Shown piece after piece: positions 1 to 8,046 of a stretch of 64,000 bases of DNA (position 1 is the stretch's first letter; every line of letters begins with the position of its first letter). The position numbers and the translations under genes are program-made. The notes beneath the pieces were generated by a model. That model saw only the letters and a list, made by a program, of their open reading frames with translations, had not been told where the DNA came from and did not search any database. The DNA lies in assembly GCA_020161015.1 (NCBI GenBank), contig JAIUOT010000014.1, positions 1-64,000 of the forward strand, written 5' to 3'. The DNA comes from Actinomycetota bacterium. Lineage in GTDB: Bacteria > Actinomycetota > Actinomycetes > Propionibacteriales > Propionibacteriaceae.

Positions 1-1
1 C

Positions 2-121
2 CGGCTCGACCTCAGCCAGGTCGGCCGTCCACGCTTCCTCGCCATCCTCACCGCCACCACCCAGGGCCACACCACCAGAAGCGGCACCCGAATCATCCCC
101 CTCCCGACCCTGACCGCCTGA
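2..121 (+). CDS. 3' end of an unidentified gene (partial)
   Basis: An open frame runs in from the left edge and encodes 39 residues before a TGA stop. The tail contains VGRPRFLAILTATTQGHTT and ends IIPLPTLTA. No other frame in this stretch looks more protein-like, but the fragment is too short to place in a family. It could be the end of a transposase, a replication protein or another island gene. The reading frame, not any homology, is the only support. Confidence 0.25.
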   Translation, partial: RLDLSQVGRPRFLAILTATTQGHTTRSGTRIIPLPTLTA

Positions 122-361
122 ACCCCCATCACCACCGGGCAGGCCACCACCAGAGCCCCCAGGAACAACAAGCCAATGTCGGTCACACCCGGTGCAAATC
201 GGCAGAGACCGACGTTCAATGCGACCGGGGCGGTCGGAGGCTCCCAGTTCGGTCGGTCGGGTCTGCGACGAACACGGGCCGGCATCAGGCAAACTCGCTA
301 CGCTGAACCCAGTCCAAGTGTCGAGGAGTGCCGAGATCCCCTTCGGCAGCGGAGGACCACG

Positions 362-751
362 GTGGGGTTCGGTCTTGAAGACCTTGCGGGGTTGCTCAAC
401 ATGGGCCCCCCCATTGGTGCGTGGTTCGCTCAGACCGAGGCGGTGGTGGGGTTCGCGTGCGGCAAGGGCAGTGCGAACCGGCCGGTCATCGTCCGCCACT
501 GGCCGAGTTCCGGCGCGACGGCCCACGTGTTCGCACGGACATCGAACCTCGACCGGATGGAGGTCCGGAACCCAGGGCACAACCATCGCAACGAATGGCC
601 CCGATGCTGGCTCGGGGATGAGGGCAACATCGTTGTTTCCCGCCCGCTGCCAGTCCCGAAGGACGCTCTGGACGAGGATCACCGCCTGTGCAGCGAGGAC
701 GACCCGGCCACCATCGAGGCGGTGAAGTCGGCGCGATGGCAGGCGAAGTAG
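362..751 (+). CDS. Small protein of unknown function, first gene of a four-gene overlapping operon
   Basis: This encodes about 129 residues from a GTG start that has a good ribosome binding site (GGAGG at about 350-354, seven bases upstream). The frame is open from 176, but the upstream part reads like noncoding sequence, so I prefer the GTG. The middle contains RPVIVRHWPSSGATAHVFA, a hydrophobic strand followed by a polar loop. This is loosely reminiscent of small PemK/MazF-like beta-barrel proteins, but the resemblance is weak and I make no toxin call. The last 16 bases overlap the next gene, which argues for translational coupling with the sigma-like, unknown and ATPase genes downstream. 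There is no signal peptide or membrane segment. Confidence 0.55.
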   Translation: MGFGLEDLAGLLNMGPPIGAWFAQTEAVVGFACGKGSANRPVIVRHWPSSGATAHVFARTSNLDRMEVRNPGHNHRNEWPRCWLGDEGNIVVSRPLPVPKDALDEDHRLCSEDDPATIEAVKSARWQAK

Positions 752-1749
752 TCCCTGGCGGCCCTCTCTCGGACTTTGACGACCCGATCGATCTTGAGGA
801 CGCCCGGCAGGGCGACCTCGAAGCCCTCATCGACGAGCACAAGCGAGACGGCTTGGGATCGCTGTGGTTCGGCGAGATTCGGACGGCGGCCGTTCGCGTT
901 GCCCGCCGCTACCCGCCCGCGGTATACGCTCGCGCCTCGTCGTGGGACGAGGACGCAATCGGAGACCTCGTTCAAGACGTATGTGAGCGGATGATCACCA
1001 GAGGACAGATCGACTACATCTGCGACGTCGCGAACGATTTCGGGCATGCACGCGCGCTCATCTACCGTCAGGTGAAGATGACTCTGATCGACCGGCGGCA
1101 ACGCACCGCCGTAGACAATCTTTTCGATCGCGCCGTGCAGCGGCTCAGCGAGCCCCCCTTCGAGGTGGCAAGGCAGAATCCTCGATCGTGGCGCCTCTCC
1201 GGCCGAGCCGCGGCCAAGAGCGCGCCCACTCGACGTGTGACCATGGCTCTCGGTGCGCTTCCACGATTGCCTGGCAACGGCACCGAACGAGCGAGCGCGA
1301 TCTGGACGGCCGACACTCTTGCAGACGCGCTCACACTCATCTGCGGGGCCGTTGGCGAAATCGAGGAGATCGATCTGAAGAGGATTCTCGAGGAAGCTTT
1401 GACAGTCTTTGCAACAGCGGAGGTTGTCTCTGATGAGGCCGGTGCCGAAGGCCGATCCGGAGAGCTCGACCCAGGCGACTTGGTCTTGGCCCAGGGCCTG
1501 GCCGGCAGACTCATCACGGCGTTCACGACGGAGGAGGCGACGGTGCTGGCCGGCAAGTGGATGGGCGACTCGGACGGGGACATCGCGCGCCGCCTGGGCG
1601 TCAGCCGCCCAACCGCAGCCAAGTACAAGGAGACCGCTTACGAGAAGGTGCGCGACGAACTGGGGTCCCAAAGCGAGGCGGTCGTCGGATACGTCTTCGG
1701 ACGTCTGCAGTCGCTCGTCATCGTCAAAGGAGGAGGGGACGCGCAATGA
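736..1749 (+). CDS. Sigma-70-like protein with C-terminal helix-turn-helix
   Basis: The product is 337 residues from the ATG at 736; an in-frame upstream start at 688 is less likely. Residues about 70-122 (SSWDEDAIGDLVQDV and then ALIYRQVKMTLIDRRQR) resemble sigma region 2, where the core-binding helix is followed by the promoter-melting helix. Residues about 266-308 (AGKWMGDSDGDIARRLGVSR) form a helix-turn-helix like region 4 or a LuxR-type domain. The roughly 130-residue linker between them is much longer than in ECF sigma factors, so this may be a diverged sigma factor or a DNA-binding protein built from sigma parts. It overlaps the previous gene by 16 bases and the next by 4. A regulatory role for the operon, or for targets of the ATPase system, is inference. 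Confidence 0.75.
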   Translation: MAGEVVPGGPLSDFDDPIDLEDARQGDLEALIDEHKRDGLGSLWFGEIRTAAVRVARRYPPAVYARASSWDEDAIGDLVQDVCERMITRGQIDYICDVANDFGHARALIYRQVKMTLIDRRQRTAVDNLFDRAVQRLSEPPFEVARQNPRSWRLSGRAAAKSAPTRRVTMALGALPRLPGNGTERASAIWTADTLADALTLICGAVGEIEEIDLKRILEEALTVFATAEVVSDEAGAEGRSGELDPGDLVLAQGLAGRLITAFTTEEATVLAGKWMGDSDGDIARRLGVSRPTAAKYKETAYEKVRDELGSQSEAVVGYVFGRLQSLVIVKGGGDAQ

Positions 1750-2648
1750 GTGACATCGAGCTTGGCGACATCTACCGCTGTGTTCCGATGGACCCGGGGA
1801 CCCCGGCAGCTCTCGTCCTCGTGACCGCCATCGACGAAGCGACCCAGTCCGTCGGTATCACGTTGCTCAGCCCCGACGTCGAATTCGGGACCAGTGCGGA
1901 TCTCTTGCTCAGCAAACAGGACACTGGCCTCGCCTACGCGCTCGTGGCTGAGTCAGACATCTTTGGATACGTGTGGATCGTCCAGCTCGATCGGAAGCTG
2001 GGACACGTCGATGGTCCGGTGCTGGACGCACTATCTGCGCTTCGCGAGGAAGAACCGGTTGACCATCCCATTGCTGGCCCTCCAGCCCTTCAGCGAAGCG
2101 ACCCACGCTGGAGCTTCAAGTTGCAGGAGCTGAAGCGGCTGCAGAGCCTCACTGCACATTGCACTCGGGAACTGATCGACGGTGAACGTATCCCCTCTAT
2201 CGATCCGAACGCGCTGCGCGCCCCGTCGACGGAGACTGAAGTCGCAGCTTTCGAGGAGTTCGTCGTCGAAGTGGTCGAGAGCGTCGAGCGCGGCGCTGCT
2301 CGAGTTCCAGGTTGGCTCGTCGACATCGCCCTCGACGACGAACTCGTCGCCGCTTACCGTTCCGTGGGCTTGTACAACTCGCTCCGTCTTCTGTGGAGGC
2401 TAGCCGACCTGAGAGACACACCAGCCGGGAAGCAACCGACTCATTCTTCTCTCGAATACTGCCAGTGGCTCCAAGTCGAGTTGACCGCTGGCCGTGGGTA
2501 TTCGAGCCTCCGGCTGCTTGGGCGGTCGACGGACGTCAAGGGCCCGATCGAGGCGCGGCCCGCCCGCACTCGGGACGGACGCCTCATCCAGTTGAGCCTT
2601 GTCTCCACCGGCGCACTCGCCAACCAGCACCGAGAGGTCTATGCATGA
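1746..2648 (+). CDS. Unknown protein, partner of the sigma-like and ATPase genes
   Basis: The product is 300 residues. The ATG overlaps the previous stop (ATGA) and the stop overlaps the next ATG in the same way, so three genes are tightly coupled. I recognise no family. The N-terminal 100 residues alternate hydrophobic strands (LGDIYRCVPMDPGTPAALVL, VGITLLSP), suggesting a small beta domain. The remainder is mostly helical, with an acidic stretch near EEFVVEVVESVE and a C-terminal basic segment. No membrane helix, signal peptide or obvious catalytic motif is visible. Position between a DNA-binding protein and an AAA ATPase suggests an adaptor, effector or substrate-recognition subunit, but that is inference only. 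Confidence 0.7.
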   Translation: MSDIELGDIYRCVPMDPGTPAALVLVTAIDEATQSVGITLLSPDVEFGTSADLLLSKQDTGLAYALVAESDIFGYVWIVQLDRKLGHVDGPVLDALSALREEEPVDHPIAGPPALQRSDPRWSFKLQELKRLQSLTAHCTRELIDGERIPSIDPNALRAPSTETEVAAFEEFVVEVVESVERGAARVPGWLVDIALDDELVAAYRSVGLYNSLRLLWRLADLRDTPAGKQPTHSSLEYCQWLQVELTAGRGYSSLRLLGRSTDVKGPIEARPARTRDGRLIQLSLVSTGALANQHREVYA

Positions 2649-4486
2649 GTAACCCACTGATCGAGCGCCGCGCCTTCGGGATGCGTCGGGGCATCACGCT
2701 TCGCCGCTGGCGGCTACAGAACTTCAAGTCCATCCGCGAAGCCGAGGTTGAGCTTCGCCCGCTGACAGTCGTCGTCGGCGCGAACAGCGCCGGGAAGAGC
2801 ACGCTCCTCCAGAGCATCCGGGCCGCGAGCCAAGCAACCGGCACGACCGGGTACCTCTACCCCCTCAACGGTCGCGGAGTACGTCTCGGCACGGTAGCCG
2901 AGGTGAAGTACCGCGGTCCCAACAGCGACGATGAAGAGCCGCTGATCATTGGCGCAGACTTCGAGATTCGGGCACCACGCGGTGCATACCGCACTGGGGA
3001 ATCTGTGATCTTCCCACAAGATGCACCTGTGCTCGCAACGCTGTCCTGGGAGGTAAAACTCGGCGAGTCCTCCCAGCAGAAAGGGATCGCAAAGATAGAG
3101 CGCCTGAACGTTGACCTGAAGCCCGAGGATCCGTACATGCTCCCCCGGGGCGTCCCTCGCGTCGACCGTGCGTGGGTGCTTGCCATCGCTGACGACGGTG
3201 CCGAGGAGTTGGTGCCTCTGAATGAGGACGACGACGTCTCAATCCCGCACTATTTCTCCGGAAGGTTCGCCGGGGCCAACGGCAACCTGTTCGAGATCGT
3301 CGATATCCTCGTCACTGGTGGGTTTCCGCTTGACGCATCAGTGATGCGCCCGCGCGCCGAGGTCCTGTTCGAGACGTGGCGCGACATGCTTCTCCGGCGA
3401 TCAGTTCATGAGCGAGAGGAGATTGAGCTCGACCTCCTGTCGGAGCTCAGGGCGATCGAAGAGGTGAGCCGTGAGTTGCTTGCGGTCCATGCTGACGTGG
3501 CCGACGCGATGGCTGAGTACGCCGACGCGGTCCGCTTTGAACTAGGTTCCAGCGCTCCTGAGAACCGCTCAAAGATCGATCTCAACATCGCGTCTTCCGA
3601 GACGTTCAGTGACGCGGTGGTGGACGAGTTGACGAAGGGCGGGATCGAGGGGATGGTCCCCTTTCCCCATCGGTTGGACGACCTCGGCAGGTCGTCGGAT
3701 CTCGCGTCCTCGTTCCTAGGATCGGGAATCCGGTACCTCGGCCCACTTCGCGACGAGCCCAGAGCGGCATACCCGGATTCGCCCGAAGGAGATGACACAT
3801 ACGTCGGCGCGAAGGGCGAGTTCACTGCCTCCGTGCTGCAGCGCCACGGTAGGCGAAGGGTCAGCGTCCCGACACCGGATGACTACGGGTCCATCAAGAC
3901 GCCGCGTCGCCCAATCCAGCTCATGACAGCGGTAAACCGCTGGGCCAAGTACCTGGACATCGGTGAGAGCTTCTCGGTATCTGACCAAGGCCGTTTCGGC
4001 ATTCAAATGCAGGTACGGCAGGACGATGTCGAGGGCGACCTGGACCTCACCAGCGTCGGTACAGGCGTCAGCCAGTTGCTGCCGGTCATCGTGATGTGTG
4101 TGCAGGCGCCTGTCGGCTCGCTGCTCCTAGTCGAACAGCCCGAGTTGCACCTCAACCCGCGGGTGCAGCAGCGCCTTGCTGACTTCCTACTGGTGATCGC
4201 GCAGAGCGGCCGCCACCTCATCGTCGAGACCCACAGCGAGTACCTCATCTCGCGCCTGCGCCGACGCGTTGCCGAGGACGAGGGGGATAGTCTCCAGGAC
4301 ACCATCGGCATCTATTTCGCGAAACGGGTAGCCGGTGCGACGACGTTCAACCTCGTGCAGCAGAACGAGTACGGCGGCATCGAGCGGTGGCCTGAGAACT
4401 TCTTCGACCAGGCCACGGAGGAGGAGCACGCGATTCTTTCGGCCGCAGTCAGGAAGCGTCGCGCGAAGGCCGCGAACCCCGAGTAA
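2645..4486 (+). CDS. AAA family ATPase with DUF3696-type C-terminus
   Basis: The product is 613 residues, an SMC/OLD-like ATPase with no fused TOPRIM nuclease. The Walker A motif GANSAGKST lies at residues 45-53, directly after the LQNFKSI strand typical of RecF/OLD-type AAA proteins. The ABC-signature-like GTGVSQLLP comes near residue 472, Walker B VEQPELHL near 495-502 and the H-loop ETHSEYLISRLRR near 525. The final 60 residues match the DUF3696 tail (YFAKR, then NEYGGIERWPENFFD). Such ATPases are common in anti-phage and RM islands, often as the sensor or energy module beside an effector. Here the partners are the three overlapping genes upstream, and the type I RM operon starts 89 bases downstream. 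Confidence 0.85.
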   Translation: MSNPLIERRAFGMRRGITLRRWRLQNFKSIREAEVELRPLTVVVGANSAGKSTLLQSIRAASQATGTTGYLYPLNGRGVRLGTVAEVKYRGPNSDDEEPLIIGADFEIRAPRGAYRTGESVIFPQDAPVLATLSWEVKLGESSQQKGIAKIERLNVDLKPEDPYMLPRGVPRVDRAWVLAIADDGAEELVPLNEDDDVSIPHYFSGRFAGANGNLFEIVDILVTGGFPLDASVMRPRAEVLFETWRDMLLRRSVHEREEIELDLLSELRAIEEVSRELLAVHADVADAMAEYADAVRFELGSSAPENRSKIDLNIASSETFSDAVVDELTKGGIEGMVPFPHRLDDLGRSSDLASSFLGSGIRYLGPLRDEPRAAYPDSPEGDDTYVGAKGEFTASVLQRHGRRRVSVPTPDDYGSIKTPRRPIQLMTAVNRWAKYLDIGESFSVSDQGRFGIQMQVRQDDVEGDLDLTSVGTGVSQLLPVIVMCVQAPVGSLLLVEQPELHLNPRVQQRLADFLLVIAQSGRHLIVETHSEYLISRLRRRVAEDEGDSLQDTIGIYFAKRVAGATTFNLVQQNEYGGIERWPENFFDQATEEEHAILSAAVRKRRAKAANPE

Positions 4487-4575
4487 CCAACACCGCTCAC
4501 ATCGGTCCGTCCAAGCCGGATTGGCATCGGTGTCGGGTTCAAAGGCAACGACGACAGCACGAAGGGAGGCGCCGT

Positions 4576-6150
4576 ATGGCACGAGTCGCACGCAAGATGG
4601 GGACCAAGACCCTCGAGCAGAAGCTGTGGGATGCCGCCGACGCCCTGCGGGGGAACCAGGAGCCGAGCGAGTACAAGCACGTCGTGCTCGGCCTGGTGTT
4701 CCTCAAGTACATCTCCGACCGATTTGAGGGTCGACGCAAGGAGATCGAGGCGGAACTTGCCGCCGACGGTCTCAGGCCCGAGCAGATAGGGCGGCTAGCC
4801 GAGGACCGGGACGAGTACACCAGCAACTCAGTCTTCTGGGTTCCTGCCGCCGCGCGGTGGGGCGTCATCCAGAGGGCGGCCAAGCAGCCGGAGATAGGTG
4901 AGTTCATCGACAATGCTATGGACCTCATCGAGCGCGAGAATCCCAAGCTGCGCGGGGTGCTGCCGCGAAACTACGGCCGAGAAGACCTCGACAAGGGCCG
5001 GCTCGGCCAGCTCGTCGACATAATCGGTTCCATCGGCTTCACCCCGTCTGACGATCATGGGTCCGACGACGTGCTCGGCCGGGTGTACGAGTACTTCCTT
5101 GGCCAGTTTGCCGGCAAGGAGACCGGCAAGGAGGCCGGCGCGTTCTACACTCCGCGTTCGGTCGTCAAGACGCTCGTCGAGATGCTTGAGCCTTACCGCG
5201 GCCGCGTCTACGACCCCGCCTGTGGATCGGGTGGCATGTTCGTTCAGTCTGCAGAGTTCGTCAAAGCGCACGGCGGCAGGCGAAATGACATCTCCGTCTA
5301 CGGTCAGGAGTTCACCGCGACCACTTGGAAGCTCGCGAAGATGAACCTCGCTCTGCGGGGCATTGACGCTGACCTAGGCGACAGGTCTGCCGATTCCTTC
5401 ACTCAGGACCTGCACCCCGATCTCCGAGCCGACTACGTGCTGGCCAACCCCCCTTTCAACGTGAGCGACTGGTGGAACGCGAAGCTTGCCGACGACCCCC
5501 GCTGGAAGTACGGCACTCCCCCCGAAGGTAATGCGAACTTCGCTTGGGTCCAGCACTTCATTTACCACCTCAGCCCTCGGGGCACCGCCGGCTTCGTCCT
5601 CGCCAACGGTTCCCTCAGTTCGAAGACCAACGGCGAGGGCGAAATCCGCCGAAGGCTCGTCGAGGCAGACCTTGTCGACTGCATCGTGGCGATGCCCGAC
5701 AAGCTGTTCTTCAACACCGGCATCCCGGTGAGTCTGTGGTTCGTCAGCCGCGACCGTGGCGGCAACGCCCAGCACCGGGCGCGCAAGGGCGAGGTGCTGT
5801 TCATCGACGCCCGCAAGCTCGGCACCCTGGTCAACCGACGCCTCCGCGAATTGTCCGACGACGACATCCAGCAGATCGCGGGTGCTTACCACACGTGGCG
5901 GAACTGGGAGGGCGACTACCACGACTTAGCTGGCTTCGCGAAGGCTGCCTCCCTGGACGAGATCAATAGGCACGGGTTCGTCCTCACGCCGGGGCGCTTC
6001 GTCGGCACGGAGGTGGCCGAGGACGACGAGGAGCCCGTCGACGACAAGATCGAGCGCCTCACTGCGGAGCTCTTCGCGGAGTTCGAACGTGGCCGCGAAC
6101 TCGAAGATGAGATCCGCGTGCGATTGAAGGCACTTTACCGTGGCAGGTGA
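4576..6150 (+). CDS. hsdM: Type I restriction-modification DNA methyltransferase subunit HsdM
   Basis: The product is 524 residues, a usual length for this family. HsdM transfers a methyl group from SAM to adenine N6 at the site chosen by HsdS, and it is needed for both modification and restriction. An N-terminal HsdM helical domain covers residues 1-150. The SAM-binding motif DPACGSGG is at 213-220 and the catalytic NPPF at 291-294, the gamma-class adenine signature. The C-terminal helical tail (KIERLTAELFAEFERGRELE) is the part expected to contact HsdS. The start is an ATG with GAAGGGAGG just upstream. It overlaps hsdS by 11 bases and heads the RM operon. Confidence 0.96.
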   Translation: MARVARKMGTKTLEQKLWDAADALRGNQEPSEYKHVVLGLVFLKYISDRFEGRRKEIEAELAADGLRPEQIGRLAEDRDEYTSNSVFWVPAAARWGVIQRAAKQPEIGEFIDNAMDLIERENPKLRGVLPRNYGREDLDKGRLGQLVDIIGSIGFTPSDDHGSDDVLGRVYEYFLGQFAGKETGKEAGAFYTPRSVVKTLVEMLEPYRGRVYDPACGSGGMFVQSAEFVKAHGGRRNDISVYGQEFTATTWKLAKMNLALRGIDADLGDRSADSFTQDLHPDLRADYVLANPPFNVSDWWNAKLADDPRWKYGTPPEGNANFAWVQHFIYHLSPRGTAGFVLANGSLSSKTNGEGEIRRRLVEADLVDCIVAMPDKLFFNTGIPVSLWFVSRDRGGNAQHRARKGEVLFIDARKLGTLVNRRLRELSDDDIQQIAGAYHTWRNWEGDYHDLAGFAKAASLDEINRHGFVLTPGRFVGTEVAEDDEEPVDDKIERLTAELFAEFERGRELEDEIRVRLKALYRGR

Positions 6151-7336
6151 CGCGCCCTTTGATCACGATCCCGCGTGGCCGGTGGTACGACTCGCAGACG
6201 TCACGACCAAAATCGGCTCTGGAGCAACTCCTCGTGGTGGGTCGGAGTCTTATCTCCCGAGCCGTGAGACCTGGGCGTTCGTCCGCAGCCAGAACGTGTT
6301 CAGCCGCCGATTTGATTCCGACGCGTTGGCATTCATCAACGAGGAACAAGCGCGCGGTCTGCGTGGTGTGTCACTTGAACCTGGGGACGTGCTGCTGAAC
6401 ATCACAGGCGACGGGGTGACGTTCGGGCGAGCGGCAATGGTCGACCCGTCCGCGCTTCCAGCATGTGTGAACCAGCACGTTGCGATCGTGCGCGCCGACA
6501 CCAACCGGGCGATCCCTGGTTATCTCTTGGCTTTCCTGACCCATCCTGACGTCAAGCCGTACATCGCATCCTTCAACTCGGGTGGTTCCCGGCGAGCTAT
6601 CACGAAGGGGCACATCGAGTCGTTCCAGGTGCCCCTACCGCCGCTCGCTGAACAGCGGGCGATCGCATCGACTCTCGCCGCGTTCGATGAGAAGATCGAG
6701 TCCAATCGCCGCCTCGTGGACCTGATTCCGCAGCTGATCCGTTCGAAGGTTGACGCCGTCCTCGTCGGCGGGGACCAGGTGTCGGTGTCATCCCTCGCGC
6801 TGTTCATCAATGGCGGCGCGTACACGAAGGGTGCATCTGGCACGGGCCGTATGGTACTTCGCATCGCGGAATTGAACTCCGGGCCCGGAGGATCGACGGT
6901 GTACAACGATATCGACGTCCCTGACGACAAGACTGCACGCGCCGGGGACATCCTTATGTCGTGGTCGGGTTCCCTGGGGGTCTACCGATGGTTCCGTGAC
7001 GAAGCGATCATCAACCAGCACATCTTCAAGGTGATCCCGACGGGGTACCCGGCTTGGATCGTATTTGACAGGCTTGATGCAGTAATGCCCGTGTTTCGCG
7101 GCGTCGCTCGAGACAAGGCCACAACGATGGGGCACATCCAGCGCGGTCATCTCGAGTCCACCTCGGTAATGGTCCCGTCGGCGTCATCGATCGCTCGGCT
7201 CGCCCACGCACTGGATCCTCTGTGGGAGCGCCTGCTGCTCGCTGAAAGGGAGAACATGGTTCTAGCTGTCACGCGGGATGCCCTTCTGCCCGAGCTGCTG
7301 TCTGGTCGCATGCGCGTGCAGGGACCGGTTGCATGA
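6140..7336 (+). CDS. hsdS: Type I restriction-modification specificity subunit HsdS
   Basis: The product is 398 residues from a GTG inside the end of hsdM. It has the expected two target-recognition domains and two conserved spacer regions. The first TRD covers about residues 10-150. The central conserved helix has LPPLAEQRAIASTLAAFDEK near residues 170-190. The second TRD spans about 210-350, and the last helix ends with LLPELLSGRM. The two TRDs look intact and different, so a bipartite asymmetric recognition site is expected; the sequence alone does not reveal the site. The last four bases overlap the next gene. Confidence 0.94.
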   Translation: MAGDAPFDHDPAWPVVRLADVTTKIGSGATPRGGSESYLPSRETWAFVRSQNVFSRRFDSDALAFINEEQARGLRGVSLEPGDVLLNITGDGVTFGRAAMVDPSALPACVNQHVAIVRADTNRAIPGYLLAFLTHPDVKPYIASFNSGGSRRAITKGHIESFQVPLPPLAEQRAIASTLAAFDEKIESNRRLVDLIPQLIRSKVDAVLVGGDQVSVSSLALFINGGAYTKGASGTGRMVLRIAELNSGPGGSTVYNDIDVPDDKTARAGDILMSWSGSLGVYRWFRDEAIINQHIFKVIPTGYPAWIVFDRLDAVMPVFRGVARDKATTMGHIQRGHLESTSVMVPSASSIARLAHALDPLWERLLLAERENMVLAVTRDALLPELLSGRMRVQGPVA

Positions 7337-8046
7337 GCACCCTCGACACTGCTTGGGCGATCCGAGAGCTCGCAGACTTCGTGTACGCGTCGGGGACGGA
7401 CGGGATGTATCAGCGCGAGGATGACGAGGTGGTCGCGGAGAAGGCGCACGTTGTCGAACAGGTTCTCGACAGGGTCCTTCCAGGGTGGCGGGCTCGGGCC
7501 GACCAGCGGCCACAGAAGCTCCGCGAGTACGAGCCATGGGGGCATCTTCGAGATTGCGCGAGCCGCGGCATCGCTGCGCTCAAGCGCCAGGACGAACTGC
7601 GTGAGAAGCTGGGTGATGACGCGCCATTGATCTCTGCCGCTCAGTTGCACCCCTGGGTGTGGGAGGGTGCTCGCTCGCTGTGGCAGTCGGGTCACTACCG
7701 ATCCGCAGTCGAGGATGCCGCAAAGAAGCTCAACGCCGAGACGCAGAACAAGGTGGGCCGCCGCGACCTCAGCGAGACTGACCTCTTCAAGCAGGCGTTC
7801 ACCATCGAGGCCGCCGTTGCGGGGAAGGCGCGGCTCCGTCGTCGGTCTCCCGACGGGAGCGATACGTACAAATCCGAGCAGCGGGGCGCGATGGCGTTAG
7901 CCGAAGGCATCTACGCAGGCATCCGAAACCCGTTCAACCACGAGGACCCGAAGGACATCGACGAGCAGACCGCGCTGGAGTATCTCGCGGCGCTGAGCGT
8001 GCTCGCCCGTTGGGTTGATGACGCACAAGTCGAGAAGGGATCATGA
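7333..8046 (+). CDS. TIGR02391 (Ymh-like) family protein inside the RM operon
   Basis: The product is 237 residues with 4-base overlaps on both sides (hsdS and hsdR), so it is a real member of the operon. The C-terminal 110 residues carry the features I associate with the TIGR02391 / Hypoth_Ymh family. These are a helical region with HPWVWEGARSLWQSGHY, then YRSAVEDAAKKLN, then GIRNPFNHEDP and an E-A-LEYLAALSVL helix. This family is scattered through RM and other defence loci, and its biochemical function is not known to me. The N-terminal 100 residues are mostly charged helix. A role in regulating restriction or in abortive infection is speculation. Confidence 0.85.
   Translation: MSTLDTAWAIRELADFVYASGTDGMYQREDDEVVAEKAHVVEQVLDRVLPGWRARADQRPQKLREYEPWGHLRDCASRGIAALKRQDELREKLGDDAPLISAAQLHPWVWEGARSLWQSGHYRSAVEDAAKKLNAETQNKVGRRDLSETDLFKQAFTIEAAVAGKARLRRRSPDGSDTYKSEQRGAMALAEGIYAGIRNPFNHEDPKDIDEQTALEYLAALSVLARWVDDAQVEKGS

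Noticed and set aside
176..361. N-terminal extension of the first operon gene from the ATG at 176
   Set aside because: The sequence before 362 has noncoding character, while GTG at 362 has a good ribosome binding site.
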